Source of the DNA: Acidobacteriota bacterium
GTDB lineage: Bacteria > Acidobacteriota > Thermoanaerobaculia > Multivoradales > Multivoraceae
NCBI GenBank assembly: GCA_026707545.1
Contig: JAPOWR010000004.1
Span: 213,536-277,535, forward strand
Length of the DNA: 64,000 nt
Direction of reading: 5' to 3'
Each line of letters begins with the position of its first letter. Within the stretch, counting starts at the first letter, position 1. The position numbers and the translations under genes are program-made. Of the stretch, positions 35,070 through 44,071 are shown in pieces. The notes beneath the pieces were generated by a model that saw nothing but the letters and a program-made list of their open reading frames with translations, searched no databases and had not been told where the DNA came from.

Positions 35070-36158
35070 ATGCCGCAGTTCTCGTTGTCCGCGCTGTCGG
35101 CCGGCACCCTGCTCGAGGCGGCGGGGATGCTCCTGCTGTTCATCGGCTTTCTCTTCGTGGGTTCGATGGTCCTGCCGGGCCGGCGGGTCGCGGGGCCCGA
35201 GATCGAGGGGGAAACGCGCATCTACAAGCTGAACGGTCTGGCCCTGTTCCTGGTCACCGTGGCGCTGGGAGTCGTCGCCCAGGGGTTCGGCTGGTTCTCC
35301 CTCTCCGTGCTGCATTCCCACTTCGCGGCGTTGTTCGTCGTCGCGAACGTGTTCGCCTTCGCCGCGTCCGGCTGGCTCTACTTCCGGGGAGCACGGGCGA
35401 GGGCCGCCTCGGCGGACGCCGGGCGAGGGTTCCTGATGGGTTCGGAGCTCAACCCGACCTGCTGCGGCGTCGACCTGAAGATGTTCAGCTACCGCCCGTC
35501 GCTCATCGGCCTGGCGATGTTCAACATGTCCTTCGCCGCCGTCCAGTACGAGACCGACGGCCGGCTGACGCTGGCGATGGCCATTTACCAGGCCATTACC
35601 TTCGTGTACGTGTTCAACTACTTCCAGTTCGAGCACGGCATGGTCCACACTTGGGACATCATCGCCGAGCGGTTCGGGTTGGGCCTGGTCTGGGGCGACT
35701 ACGTCCTGGTGCCCTTCTTCTACTGCCTTTCCGGTTGGTGGCTGGTCGACGCGCCGGACACTTTGCCTCCGGTCGCGGCCGTCGGGATCGTCCTGCTCGC
35801 GGCCTTCGGCTTCTGGCTCTTCCGCGGCGCCAACCAGCAGAAGCACCGCTTCAAGCAGGATCCGAACGTCAGGATCTGGGGACGGCCCGCCGAAACCTTG
35901 GACGGCCGCCTCCTGGTGTCCGGCTTCTGGGGGATCGGCCGGCATCTGAACTACACCGGCGAGATCTGCGTCTACGTCGCGTTCACGCTGACCACCGGCT
36001 TCGTGTCCTGGGTGCCCTTCCTGCTCCCGGCGTGGCTGACGGGGCTGCTGTTGCACCGTTCGAGGCGCGATGATCGCCGCTGCCGCGCGAAGTACGGCGA
36101 GCTCTGGGAGCGCTACACGAAACGGGTGCGTTACTCGGTGTTGCCGTTCATTCCGTAG
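35070..36158 (+). CDS. ERG4/ERG24 family sterol C14/C7/C24(28)-type reductase
   Basis: 362-residue integral membrane NADPH-dependent reductase with about nine helices. Both family signatures are present: MGSELNPT..GVDLKMFSYRP (about 123-143), matching the eukaryotic ELNPR..DLK region, and LLVSGFWGIGRHLNYTGE (281-298), followed by LLLHRSRRDDRRCRAKYG and YTKRVRYSVLPFIP at the C-terminus. Members reduce sterol double bonds. A strong AGGGAGGT precedes the ATG at 35070. No other sterol gene is in the window, so it could act on host or dietary sterols, on a bacterial sterol pathway elsewhere, or on another isoprenoid. A related isoprenylcysteine methyltransferase-like fold is less likely. Confidence 0.88.
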   Translation: MPQFSLSALSAGTLLEAAGMLLLFIGFLFVGSMVLPGRRVAGPEIEGETRIYKLNGLALFLVTVALGVVAQGFGWFSLSVLHSHFAALFVVANVFAFAASGWLYFRGARARAASADAGRGFLMGSELNPTCCGVDLKMFSYRPSLIGLAMFNMSFAAVQYETDGRLTLAMAIYQAITFVYVFNYFQFEHGMVHTWDIIAERFGLGLVWGDYVLVPFFYCLSGWWLVDAPDTLPPVAAVGIVLLAAFGFWLFRGANQQKHRFKQDPNVRIWGRPAETLDGRLLVSGFWGIGRHLNYTGEICVYVAFTLTTGFVSWVPFLLPAWLTGLLLHRSRRDDRRCRAKYGELWERYTKRVRYSVLPFIP

Positions 36159-36182
36159 TGGACAGGCCGGTCGGCCGAAGAG

Positions 36183-36209
36183 AAAAGGGCGCAGCCGGTG
36201 GCTGCGCCC
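36183..36209 (-). terminator. Intrinsic terminator downstream of the tRNA 3'-half duplicate
   Basis: Ten-base stem GGGCGCAGCC/GGCTGCGCCC with a three-base loop (36187-36209), followed on the minus strand by TTTTCTCTTC. The stem could also end transcription of the sterol reductase gene from the other side. It is similar in design to the terminator at 36320-36345, so it seems to have been duplicated with the tRNA fragment. Confidence 0.75.
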
Positions 36210-36219
36210 CTTGAAGACT

Positions 36220-36261
36220 TGGTAGCGGGGGCAGGATTTGAACCTGCGACCCTTGGGCTAT
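36220..36261 (-). pseudogene. Truncated 3' half of tRNA-fMet
   Basis: Carries the T arm, the variable loop, the 3' anticodon stem strand (GCCCAA) and the encoded CCA of the intact tRNA-fMet. 36213-36251 equals 36349-36387 over 39 bases, and similarity fades at the anticodon. Upstream sequence cannot supply an acceptor or D arm (it reads CGCCCCGC where AGCGGGG would be needed), so it is not a functional tRNA. This is the pattern left by tRNA-targeted integration or by an unequal tandem duplication. Confidence 0.85.
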
Positions 36262-36319
36262 GGCGACCGAGGAGTTAGGTAGCTGCGGGGCGTTGTGCTG
36301 GAAGCCCCCGCGAGAAGCG

Positions 36320-36345
36320 AAAAGGGCGCGACCGTAGTCGCGCCC
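36320..36345 (-). terminator. Intrinsic terminator of tRNA-fMet
   Basis: On the minus strand GGGCGCGAC, loop TACG, GTCGCGCCC, then TTTTCGCTTC. The C(UACG)G loop is a stable UNCG-type tetraloop. It starts 11 bases after the tRNA CCA end. Confidence 0.88.
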
Positions 36346-36355
36346 TTAGAAGACT

Positions 36356-36432
<77 letters not shown>

Positions 36433-36531
36433 TCAGGACGGAAAATGGTGGCACAGGAGGAGGGCGGTGTCAACCGGGAGCCGGGTGCGTGCTTCCGGTG
36501 GCAAAGTGGTCCCTCGTATAGGCTTTGTCGC

Positions 36532-36882
36532 GTGTCTGCGACGCCTTCAGACCGGCGCGGGCGGCTGCGGGAGCGCATCGATCGTTGGCTCGACTGGACC
36601 CAGCGCTCGCTGCCGACGCTGATCGGCGTCGGCCTGATCGTGGTGCTTCTGCTTCTGGCCCGGGCCGGCGCCGACAACTACTCGGGCCTTGCCGAGCTGG
36701 CTGAGCGCGAGGCGGAGCTCGAGATCGAGCTCGAGGAGGCGAGGCAGCGGGTAGAGAGTCTGAAGGGCAGGGTCGCGCTGCTTCAGGACGATCCAGTCGT
36801 GCTGGAACGTCTCGCGCGCGAGGAGCTGGGTCTGGTGAGACCGGGCGACACGGTCGTCGTTCTGCCGCGCACGGACGACTGA
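36532..36882 (+). CDS. ftsB: FtsB/DivIC-type septum formation initiator
   Basis: 116 residues from the GTG at 36532. It has a short basic cytoplasmic end, one transmembrane helix (LIGVGLIVVLLLLARAG), a leucine-rich coiled coil (ELAEREAELEIELEEARQRVESLKGRV) and the C-terminal DPVVLERLAREELGLVRPGD. The last is the diagnostic DivIC motif. It bridges FtsL and FtsQ in the divisome. TATAGG (36517-36522) lies nine bases before the start, hinting at a near-leaderless transcript. The upstream in-frame extension runs into the tRNA region and is rejected. It is divergent from tRNA-fMet and followed by mfd. Confidence 0.88.
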   Translation: MSATPSDRRGRLRERIDRWLDWTQRSLPTLIGVGLIVVLLLLARAGADNYSGLAELAEREAELEIELEEARQRVESLKGRVALLQDDPVVLERLAREELGLVRPGDTVVVLPRTDD

Positions 36883-36899
36883 TCCGGTTCTGACCAAGG

Positions 36900-39800
36900 G
36901 TGTCCGCGTGGCGTGAACTCCGCCGCCGCATTCGTCGCGGCGGGGACTACCGCGAACTGGCTGCGGCCGAACGCGCGGTGGTCGTCGGTCTGCCGGTACG
37001 CGCGGCCTCGGTGGTGTTCGAGCTGCTGGCTGAGGACAGGGCCGCGGCCCAGCTCGTCGTCGTTCCGAGCGAGAGCGAGGTCCTTGCCTGGACGGATGGG
37101 GCTCGGTTGCTCGGGCATGGGGAGGGGGAGCGCGTCGTCCCCTTTCCGTCCCCGGCGCTGACGCCGTACCAGCAGGCGGAAGCCTCGCTGCAGGTGCGCG
37201 CCCAGGAGAGCGTCGCCTACGACGTCCTGCTCCGCACCCCGCGCGTCACCGTCGTCTGCACGCCGCGGACCCTGTTTCATCGCCTCGCGGAACCTGAGGC
37301 GTTCCTCCGGTCAGTCGTGGACCTTCGGGTGGGTGAGGATGTCGTGTTGGAGGAACTCCTGACCCACCTGGTCTCCCGCGGCTATCGGCGCGCCGACCTG
37401 GTGGCGGCGGTAGGGGCCGTGGCGCAGCGGGGCGGTGTGTTCGACCTCTTTGCTCCCGGCGAGCCGCGGCCCGCGCGACTCGACCTGTTCGGCGACACGA
37501 TCGAGAGCATCCACCGTTTCGATGCCTCGACGCAGCGCTCCGAGGAGGCGGTCGAGTCGTTGCGCATCCGGCCCCTGACGCCGTTCGCGGCCGCGCCGGA
37601 ACAGGCCGCCGAGCTGGCTCTGGCGCTGCTGGAAGAGCGAGGAGGCGATCTGGCCGAGTCGTCCCGCACGCAACTGGAGGAAATGGTCGAGGGGGAGCCC
37701 TTTGCGGGCTGGGAGAAGTACCTCCCTCTGCTGCAGCCGAGCACGAGTCTCGGTGAGGTGATGGAGAACGCGACGGTCGTCGTGGTCGAACCAGGCCGCG
37801 TGCGCCGGGAGATCGAGCAGCACGCCGAGATGCTCTGGGACGAGTACGCGAGACGGTCCGACGACGGGGACGTCGCCGCGGAACCGGAACGGCTGACCGT
37901 GCCCAGCACGCAGGTGCTCGATCTCGTCGAGGACGCGGCCGTCCGGGTCGGGGGCGTTCTGGACGAACCCGCGCGACGGCGAACGCGGGTCGACTTCGGG
38001 GCGGTCGAGACGGACGTGCTGATCGATCAGCTTCCCCGTTTCCCGCGCGAGGTAGAGACCGCGGCGGCGCGCGGCGACGATCTCTGGCTGGTGGCTCGCG
38101 CCGGACGACACGAGTCGCTTCGCCGAACGCTCGGCAGCCGCGAGATCGACTGGGATGGAGGCGGGATACGGCTGGTCGACGGTGAACTGGGACGGGGCTT
38201 CCGGCTGCCGGCTGCCCGGCTGGTGCTGTTCGGCGAGGGACAGCTCTTTCGGCGCCGGGCGAGGACTCCGCGCCGCCGCCGCCGGATGGGCCCCTTCGTG
38301 TCGGGGCTCGGGGACCTGCGGGTCGGTGAGTTCGTGGTTCACGAGGACCACGGCATCGGGCAGTTCCTGGGGCTGCGCACGCTGGAAGGTCCGCCCGACG
38401 ACGGACCCGAGGTGGAGGGCTACGGACCGCGCAGGCAGTCGCGGGCGATCGAGGTCATGGAACTGCTCTACTCATCGGGCCGTACGTTGCTCCTGCCTCT
38501 GACTCGCCTGGACGAGATCGAACGCTACAGCGGCATCGAGGGCCTGGCCCCACGCCTCGACCAGTTGGGCGGGAGCAGCTGGGCGAAGAAGAAGGGCCGG
38601 ATCCGGCGCAGCCTGAAGGCGATCGCCACCGATCTGTTGAAGCTGTATGCCGAGCGCCGGCTGGCGCGGGCGGTGCCGATGAACGAGGACAGCGACCGCC
38701 AGCTCCAGTTCGAGAGCGCCTTCAGCTACGAGGAGACGCCGGATCAACTGGAGTCGATCGGGACGATCAAGGAGGATCTGGGCCGCGAACGGCCGATGGA
38801 CCGGCTTCTCTGCGGCGATGTCGGCTTCGGCAAGACGGAAGTCGCGATGCGGGCGGCGTTCAAGGCGGTCGACAACGGCCTGCAGGTCGCCGTGCTGGCG
38901 CCGACGACCATCCTTGCCGATCAGCACCTGCGGGTCTTCAGGAGGCGCTTTCAGGGTTTCGGCGTGGAGATCGAGATGGTGTCCAGGTTCCGTTCGGCCG
39001 CCCAGGTCCGGAAGATCCGGGAGCGGCTGGCGCCGGGCGAGATCCACATCCTGATCGGCACGCACCGGCTGCTGAGCCGGGATATCGACCTGCCGTGCCT
39101 GGGTCTGGTGATCATCGACGAGGAGCAGCGCTTCGGCGTCGCCCAGAAGGAGCGCCTGCGGGAACTGAAGCGGAACGTTCACGTCCTGGCGATGTCGGCG
39201 ACGCCGGTGCCGCGTACCCTGCAGTTGTCCCTGGCGGGAGTCAGGGATCTGTCCCTGATCGAGTCGCCGCCGCGGGATCGGATGGCGGTCGAGACGCGGG
39301 TGCTGCCGTTCTCGGGCGATCTGGTCCGCGAGGCGATCGAGTTCGAGGTCGAGCGTGGCGGCCAGGTGTTCTACGTCTACAACCGGGTCGAGGACATCGA
39401 GGGAATGCTCCGCTACCTGCGCGAACTCGTGCCTGGGCTCCGGATCACCGTCGGCCACGGACAGATGGACGAGGCCGAACTGAGCCGGCGGATGAGGGCC
39501 TTCACGTCGGGAGAAGTCGACCTGCTGCTGGCGACGACGATCATCGAGAACGGGATCGACATCCCCAACGTGAACACGATGCTCGTGCACCGCGCGGATC
39601 GTTTCGGTCTGGCCCAGCTCTACCAGTTGCGCGGCCGCGTAGGACGCAGTGACCAGTTGGGTTACTGCTACCTTCTGGCGCCCCCGGACACCGTGCTCTC
39701 GGAGGAGGCGCGCAAGCGGCTCGTCGCGATCAGGGAGTTCACCGAGTTGGGGGCGGGGTTCCGGATCGCGGCGCGCGATCTGGAGATTCGGGGCGCCGGT

Positions 39801-40376
39801 AACCTGCTCGGGGCGGAGCAGAGCGGTCACATCGCGGAAGTGGGAATCGAGACCTACATGAAGATGCTGGAACAGACGATCGCGGAACTCCGGGGCGAAG
39901 CGCCGGCGGAGACGCCGTCGGCGTCGATCAGCCTGCCCACGCCCATGTCGATTCCGGAGGACTACATCAGCGAGATCTCGTTGCGGCTCGAGATCTACCG
40001 GCGTCTGGCGGACGCTGACGAGGAGCCGGACACGCTGCTTGGCGAACTTCGCGACCGTTTCGGACCGCCGCCCGAGGCGGTCCACGCCCTGGTTCGCGGC
40101 GCGGAACTGAAACGGGTCGCGGAGTCCCTGGGTGTCCAGTCGATCGCGCACCGGAAAGAGCGTCTGACCATCCGATTGCGTCGCGACGCGAAGGTGGATG
40201 TCGACGGACTGATCCGCTTCGTGTCCGAGCGGGAGGGAGCCGGCTTCACGCCGGACGGCGTTCTGACGCTTGGCGGGATACCGGGCCCGCAGGCGCTCGA
40301 GGTCACGCTGCAGCTCCTCCAGTTGCTGTCGGGTGAGCCGCTGTCCGGCCTTGCCGCCTCCGAGACCGTCCATTGA
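36900..40376 (+). CDS. mfd: Transcription-repair coupling factor
   Basis: 1158 residues, close to the usual length. The UvrB-like N-terminal module covers about 1-350. The RNA polymerase interaction domain begins VGEFVVHEDHGIGQFLG. The RecG-like translocase has Walker A GDVGFGKT (about 639-646), the DEEQ box DEEQRFG (about 740), SATPVPRTLQLS, and the TRG region RAGNLLG-type GAGNLLGAEQSGH. A C-terminal TRCF domain follows (GEAPAETPSASISL..). It removes stalled RNA polymerase and recruits UvrA. The GTG start is 18 bases after ftsB, and the 3' end overlaps the next gene by TTGA. An 18-residue insert (EGPPDDGPEVEGYGPRRQ) lies in the polymerase-binding region. Confidence 0.97.
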   Translation: MSAWRELRRRIRRGGDYRELAAAERAVVVGLPVRAASVVFELLAEDRAAAQLVVVPSESEVLAWTDGARLLGHGEGERVVPFPSPALTPYQQAEASLQVRAQESVAYDVLLRTPRVTVVCTPRTLFHRLAEPEAFLRSVVDLRVGEDVVLEELLTHLVSRGYRRADLVAAVGAVAQRGGVFDLFAPGEPRPARLDLFGDTIESIHRFDASTQRSEEAVESLRIRPLTPFAAAPEQAAELALALLEERGGDLAESSRTQLEEMVEGEPFAGWEKYLPLLQPSTSLGEVMENATVVVVEPGRVRREIEQHAEMLWDEYARRSDDGDVAAEPERLTVPSTQVLDLVEDAAVRVGGVLDEPARRRTRVDFGAVETDVLIDQLPRFPREVETAAARGDDLWLVARAGRHESLRRTLGSREIDWDGGGIRLVDGELGRGFRLPAARLVLFGEGQLFRRRARTPRRRRRMGPFVSGLGDLRVGEFVVHEDHGIGQFLGLRTLEGPPDDGPEVEGYGPRRQSRAIEVMELLYSSGRTLLLPLTRLDEIERYSGIEGLAPRLDQLGGSSWAKKKGRIRRSLKAIATDLLKLYAERRLARAVPMNEDSDRQLQFESAFSYEETPDQLESIGTIKEDLGRERPMDRLLCGDVGFGKTEVAMRAAFKAVDNGLQVAVLAPTTILADQHLRVFRRRFQGFGVEIEMVSRFRSAAQVRKIRERLAPGEIHILIGTHRLLSRDIDLPCLGLVIIDEEQRFGVAQKERLRELKRNVHVLAMSATPVPRTLQLSLAGVRDLSLIESPPRDRMAVETRVLPFSGDLVREAIEFEVERGGQVFYVYNRVEDIEGMLRYLRELVPGLRITVGHGQMDEAELSRRMRAFTSGEVDLLLATTIIENGIDIPNVNTMLVHRADRFGLAQLYQLRGRVGRSDQLGYCYLLAPPDTVLSEEARKRLVAIREFTELGAGFRIAARDLEIRGAGNLLGAEQSGHIAEVGIETYMKMLEQTIAELRGEAPAETPSASISLPTPMSIPEDYISEISLRLEIYRRLADADEEPDTLLGELRDRFGPPPEAVHALVRGAELKRVAESLGVQSIAHRKERLTIRLRRDAKVDVDGLIRFVSEREGAGFTPDGVLTLGGIPGPQALEVTLQLLQLLSGEPLSGLAASETVH

Positions 40377-41227
40377 CTGGCCGGTGGGACTCGCCCCGCG
40401 TACGAGGACTCTGCGCCGGTCTCCTGGTTGCGTTCTCGCTTGGCTGCGGCGGCGGCGAGCTGCCCGAGGGAGTCGTGGTGCGAATCGGCGACCGGGACTT
40501 TCGCTACGAGGACTTTCGGGCCTACGTGGAGGAGTCCCTCGGTGAGGACGCCTCCCGGTTCGGCAGCGCGGTGCTCTCCAGGCTCTTCGAACGCTTCGTG
40601 GACGACCAGCTCCTCGTGCGGCTCGCCCGGGACCGGGGGCTCGTGGACGGGCAGGCGACGGCCCAGGAGGCGGCGATGCGGCTGCTCCAGGCGTCTCCGG
40701 TGGTCGTGTCGCAGTCGGAGATCGAGCGCTACTACCAGGAGCATCAGAGCGACTTCGCCCGGCCGCCCCGGGTGCGCCTGCGTCAGATCCTCGTCCAGGA
40801 TCGGGCCGCCGCCGAACTCGCCCTGGCGGAACTCGAGGCGGGCGTCGACTTCGGCGAACTGGCGCGTCTTCGCTCCATCGGTCCCAGCGCGTCTCTCGGC
40901 GGTCTTCAGGGTGAGCTGTCGCGGGAGGATCTTCCCCCTGCGCTGGCCGATGTCGTCTTCGAACTCGGCGAAGGAGAATGGAGCGAGTTGCTCGAGGCCG
41001 ACTACGGCTTTCGCATCTTCGAGGTCGAGCGCGTCCTGCCGGCAGGAACGCTCACGCTCGCGGAGGCGGCGCCAGGGGTCAGGGCGCTGCTGGAGGAGGC
41101 ACGCAGCGACCAACTCGTGCGGGCGGCCGCCGCCGAGGCCCGGCAGGAGTACAATCCGCGGGTCGCGGTGGAGCGGTTGCCCTTCGAGTACCGCGGCGTC
41201 TTCGCGGATCCGGTTGCCCCGGAATGA
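40373..41227 (+). CDS. Parvulin-type peptidyl-prolyl isomerase lipoprotein
   Basis: 284 residues. A lipoprotein signal (LLVAFSLGCGGG) anchors it in the envelope. A SurA-like N-terminal helical region precedes the PpiC/parvulin domain (about 140-225: VRLRQILVQDRAAAELAL..ELEAGVDFGELARLRSIGPSASLGGLQGE). The family helps fold outer-membrane and exported proteins. The start is a TTG overlapping the mfd stop (TTGA), with no other start that keeps the signal peptide. A second foldase gene follows within 10 bases, so the pair is a unit. Confidence 0.85.
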   Translation: MTGRWDSPRVRGLCAGLLVAFSLGCGGGELPEGVVVRIGDRDFRYEDFRAYVEESLGEDASRFGSAVLSRLFERFVDDQLLVRLARDRGLVDGQATAQEAAMRLLQASPVVVSQSEIERYYQEHQSDFARPPRVRLRQILVQDRAAAELALAELEAGVDFGELARLRSIGPSASLGGLQGELSREDLPPALADVVFELGEGEWSELLEADYGFRIFEVERVLPAGTLTLAEAAPGVRALLEEARSDQLVRAAAAEARQEYNPRVAVERLPFEYRGVFADPVAPE

Positions 41228-41237
41228 GGTAGCAAGA

Positions 41238-42407
41238 ATGACTCGACAGAGCCCTGGCCCCGCGCCTGGCGACTCCCGGTTTGGCGGGCTCCTTACCGTC
41301 GGTGCACTGTTGGCGCTGCTGGCGATGGCGGCTCTCCCGGTGGCTGGGCAGTCCTCGCCTGGTTCGGACAACCGCGTCGTGCTGCGGGTCAACGACCGCA
41401 TCGCCACTCTCTACGACTACCAGCGGGCGGTCAATGAACAGATGAACCAGATCCGGGCCGCCGTCGGATTGACGGAACGGGAGCGGCAGGAGCTGGTTTC
41501 CGACGCGGGTCGCGTCGTCATGAAGCTCCTGTTCGAGGAACTGCTCCTCATGTCGCGGGCGGATCAGATGGCAGTCGTGATCGACGAGAGCGAGGTCGAC
41601 GAGCAGGTCCGCGCGACCAGAGAGCAATTCAGACTCGAGAGCGACGAGCAGTTCCGCCAGGCGCTGGCGCAGCAGGGCATGCGGGAGGAGGACTTCAGGG
41701 AGCAGATCAGGAAGCGATTGCGGTCCAACATCGTCCGCGGCCGCGAAGTCGCTCCCCGGGTGGTCGTCGAAGACGAAGACCTGCGACGGTTCTACCGGGA
41801 GAACGAGGAGCGCTTCCGCGTTCCGGAGCGGGCGCGTTTCGAGGAGATCGTGGTCCTGGAGGCCACGGTTCCGGCCGACCGTATGGCGCCGCTGGCCGCT
41901 CTGGCGCGGACCCGGTTGATGTCGGGCGGTACGGCGGCGGAAGTGGCGGAGGGACTTGGCGAAGGTGTAACGGCCGTCGATGTCGGGTGGGTGACGCCCG
42001 GTGACCTGGCGCCAGCGCTCGATGCGGTTGCCTGGGATCTCGAAGTGAACGGCGTCGCCGACGCGATCGCAGCGCGGGGCGGCCTGCACGTACTGAAGAT
42101 GCTCGAACGAACGCCCGCAGCGATCCAGCCGTTCGAGGAGGTTCGCGAGGCGATCCAGATGGAGGAGCGCAACCGGTTGTTCACCGAGGAGTACGACCTC
42201 TACCTGATCGAGCTGGCGGAGGCCGCCTACATCGTGGAGCGGCTACCCGAAGGCGCCGAGGGATATCGGCCCGTCGAGGCGCCCTCGCTGGATGACGATG
42301 CGTTGGGGCTGCTCGCTCCGTTCGGGCCGGGCGCGCAGGACCCGGAAGCGGACGATTCGCCCGGCGAAGCCGGCGAGGCGGCCGAGGAGACCGACGGCCG
42401 GCCCTGA
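41238..42407 (+). CDS. SurA-like periplasmic chaperone/peptidyl-prolyl isomerase
   Basis: 389 residues. ATG 41238 has GAGGT eight bases upstream. A signal peptide (LLALLAMAALPVAGQ) is followed by the SurA N domain (VVLRVNDRIATLYDYQRAV..), a long charged helical region and a poorly conserved parvulin-like domain (about 190-290). The acidic C-terminal tail (residues 330-389) is unlike classical SurA. The longer ORF to 40428 is a shadow of the preceding gene. It acts as a folding factor for outer-membrane proteins. Whether the isomerase domain is active is unclear. Confidence 0.82.
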   Translation: MTRQSPGPAPGDSRFGGLLTVGALLALLAMAALPVAGQSSPGSDNRVVLRVNDRIATLYDYQRAVNEQMNQIRAAVGLTERERQELVSDAGRVVMKLLFEELLLMSRADQMAVVIDESEVDEQVRATREQFRLESDEQFRQALAQQGMREEDFREQIRKRLRSNIVRGREVAPRVVVEDEDLRRFYRENEERFRVPERARFEEIVVLEATVPADRMAPLAALARTRLMSGGTAAEVAEGLGEGVTAVDVGWVTPGDLAPALDAVAWDLEVNGVADAIAARGGLHVLKMLERTPAAIQPFEEVREAIQMEERNRLFTEEYDLYLIELAEAAYIVERLPEGAEGYRPVEAPSLDDDALGLLAPFGPGAQDPEADDSPGEAGEAAEETDGRP

Positions 42408-42493
42408 ACCGTCCGCTGGCGGCCTCGAAGCGGGGCATGCGGCCAACACGCGGTACGTCCGGTCGTTTGCCGTGTGCTGCCGGTCGGTGGAGC

Positions 42494-42537
42494 AAAGTGG
42501 TTGGAAGTAGACAGAAATGGGAAAAAGGTAGTAGTAT
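42494..42537 (+). promoter_or_regulatory. mraZ promoter with MraZ-type direct-repeat operator
   Basis: Four adjacent 10-base units occur at 42494, 42504, 42514 and 42524: AAAGTGGTTG, GAAGTAGACA, GAAATGGGAA and AAAGGTAGTA. They match the known style of MraZ boxes (short G-rich repeats about 10 bases apart). They overlap a promoter with -35 TAGACA (42508-42513), an 18-base spacer and -10 TAGTAT (42532-42537). MraZ presumably binds here and controls the division and cell-wall operon. The 5' leader to the mraZ ATG is about 55 bases and contains a TGGGC/GCCCA hairpin. Confidence 0.6.
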
Positions 42538-42597
42538 CGCGCGTCTGAGCGTCAGTTTGTGGGCCTTGCGCCCACCTGGCCCTTATGGGCGTGAGCG

Positions 42598-43068
42598 ATG
42601 TTTCGAGGGCATGCAGAAGCCAAGATCGACGCGAAGGGGCGGCTGAAGGTCCCAAGCGTCTTTCTCCGTCCCCTGCAGGAGCGGTACGGCTCGGACATCT
42701 TCACCACGTCGCTCCGCGGCGACTGCGCCTGGATCTATCCGCTGCGGAACTGGGAACAGGTGGAACGGCGGCTGGCCGGTCTGGCGTCCACGCACCGGTT
42801 GCGGCGGAAGTTCGAGGCCAGGGTCAGCTACTACGGTCAGCAGAGCCGGCTCGATGCGCAGGGCCGGTTGATCGTTCCCAGTCGGCTCCGGGAACGTGCC
42901 GGGATCGAGGGCGGAGTCGTCGTCTTCGGCAAGTCGGACCGTCTGGAGGTCTGGAACCTCGAACGGATGGAGAGTGAGCTCGAGTCGGACCCGTTCACCG
43001 ACGAGGATCAGGACGAACTCACAGAGGACCTCGAAGCTCTCGAGGAGCTTCGCGGCGCGGACGGCTGA
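42598..43068 (+). CDS. mraZ: Transcriptional regulator MraZ
   Basis: 156 residues with the two SpoVT/AbrB-like DNA-binding repeats, DAKGRLKVPS (about 11-20) and DAQGRLIVPSRLR (about 85-97). It is the conserved first gene of the division and cell-wall cluster and represses or tunes it by binding direct repeats in its own promoter, here 42494-42533. An acidic C-terminal tail (TDEDQDELTEDLEALEEL) extends it by about ten residues. The stop lies 4 bases before the rsmH start. Confidence 0.95.
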   Translation: MFRGHAEAKIDAKGRLKVPSVFLRPLQERYGSDIFTTSLRGDCAWIYPLRNWEQVERRLAGLASTHRLRRKFEARVSYYGQQSRLDAQGRLIVPSRLRERAGIEGGVVVFGKSDRLEVWNLERMESELESDPFTDEDQDELTEDLEALEELRGADG

Positions 43069-43072
43069 CGAT

Positions 43073-44047
43073 GTGGGCGCTGAACCGCGAACCGCTATCC
43101 ACCAGCCCGTTCTGGTCGGCGAGGTCCTGCGCTTCCTCGCCCCGGAACGGGACGGCTGGTTCGTCGACTGCACGGTCGGCCTGGGCGGCCACGCAGCGGA
43201 ACTCCTCGCGCGTTTTCCCGGCGCGAGGGTCCTCGGCATCGACCGCGACGAGGAAGCCCTGGCCCATGCCCGGCGCAGGCTGCGCGAGTTCGGAGCGCGA
43301 GCCTTCCTGGTACACGGCAACTTCCATTCCGTCGACGAGATCGTCGCTGAGGCGGGTACCGGAAAACCGGCGGGAATCCTCGCCGATCTGGGCGTTTCGT
43401 CGCTGCAACTCGACCAGCCGGAGCGCGGCTTCAGTTTCAGGCGCTCCGGCCCTCTCGACATGCGCATGGATCAATCGACTCGATCGGCAACGAGGACTGC
43501 GAGGGACATGGTGAATCTGGAATCCCAGAGCGTGTTGGAGACCGTGCTTCGCGACTATGGCGAGGAGCGGCAAGCCCGCAAGATCGCCCGGGCGATCGTC
43601 GAGCGGCGTCGCGGCCGACCGATCGAGACCACCGACGAACTGCGCGAGCTGGTTCACGAGACGGTTGGGTCGTCGCGGACGAGACGAGGCCGCGCGGTGC
43701 CCGGAAGCCGGTCGATCGATACCGCGACCCGGACGTTCCAGGCACTTCGGATCGCGGTCAACGAGGAGCTGTCCGGGTTGGGACCGGCCCTTGAACGGGC
43801 GGTGAATCTGCTTGAGCGGGACGGCCGGCTGGTGGTCATTTCGTACCACAGCCTGGAAGACCGGATCGTCAAGCATCGGCTCCGCGCCAGCGCCCTGGGC
43901 GAGGTCGATCCAGTGACGGGTCGCCCGCGCGCCGAAACACGGCTGATCGAACTGATGACCAGGAAGCCGATCCGGCCGCAGCCCAGCGAGGTGCAGTACA
44001 ACCCGCGGTCGCGGTCGGCCCGGTTGCGCGCGGCCCGGAGGCTGTAG
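43073..44047 (+). CDS. rsmH: 16S rRNA (cytosine(1402)-N(4))-methyltransferase
   Basis: 324 residues from the GTG at 43073, chosen because IHQPVLVGEVL is the normal N-terminus and it is next to the mraZ stop. The SAM-binding motif DCTVGLGGHAAELL is near the start, followed by ADLGVSSLQLDQPERGFSFR and the C-terminal VVISYHSLEDRIVKHR..KPIRPQPSEVQYNPRSRSARLR. It methylates C1402 of 16S rRNA. The 59-codon in-frame extension overlaps mraZ and is not used. Confidence 0.94.
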   Translation: MGAEPRTAIHQPVLVGEVLRFLAPERDGWFVDCTVGLGGHAAELLARFPGARVLGIDRDEEALAHARRRLREFGARAFLVHGNFHSVDEIVAEAGTGKPAGILADLGVSSLQLDQPERGFSFRRSGPLDMRMDQSTRSATRTARDMVNLESQSVLETVLRDYGEERQARKIARAIVERRRGRPIETTDELRELVHETVGSSRTRRGRAVPGSRSIDTATRTFQALRIAVNEELSGLGPALERAVNLLERDGRLVVISYHSLEDRIVKHRLRASALGEVDPVTGRPRAETRLIELMTRKPIRPQPSEVQYNPRSRSARLRAARRL

Positions 44048-44071
44048 CGGTACGGAGGAGACCCGGCAGCT

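Noticed and set aside
36220..36300. Possible second tRNA gene next to tRNA-fMet
   Set aside because: Only the 3' half is present. The sequence where the acceptor and D arms should be does not pair, so I call it a fragment.
38472..40373. Long minus-strand ORF (633 codons) opposite mfd
   Set aside because: Antisense shadow of the conserved helicase domain of mfd, with no start signal or family resemblance.
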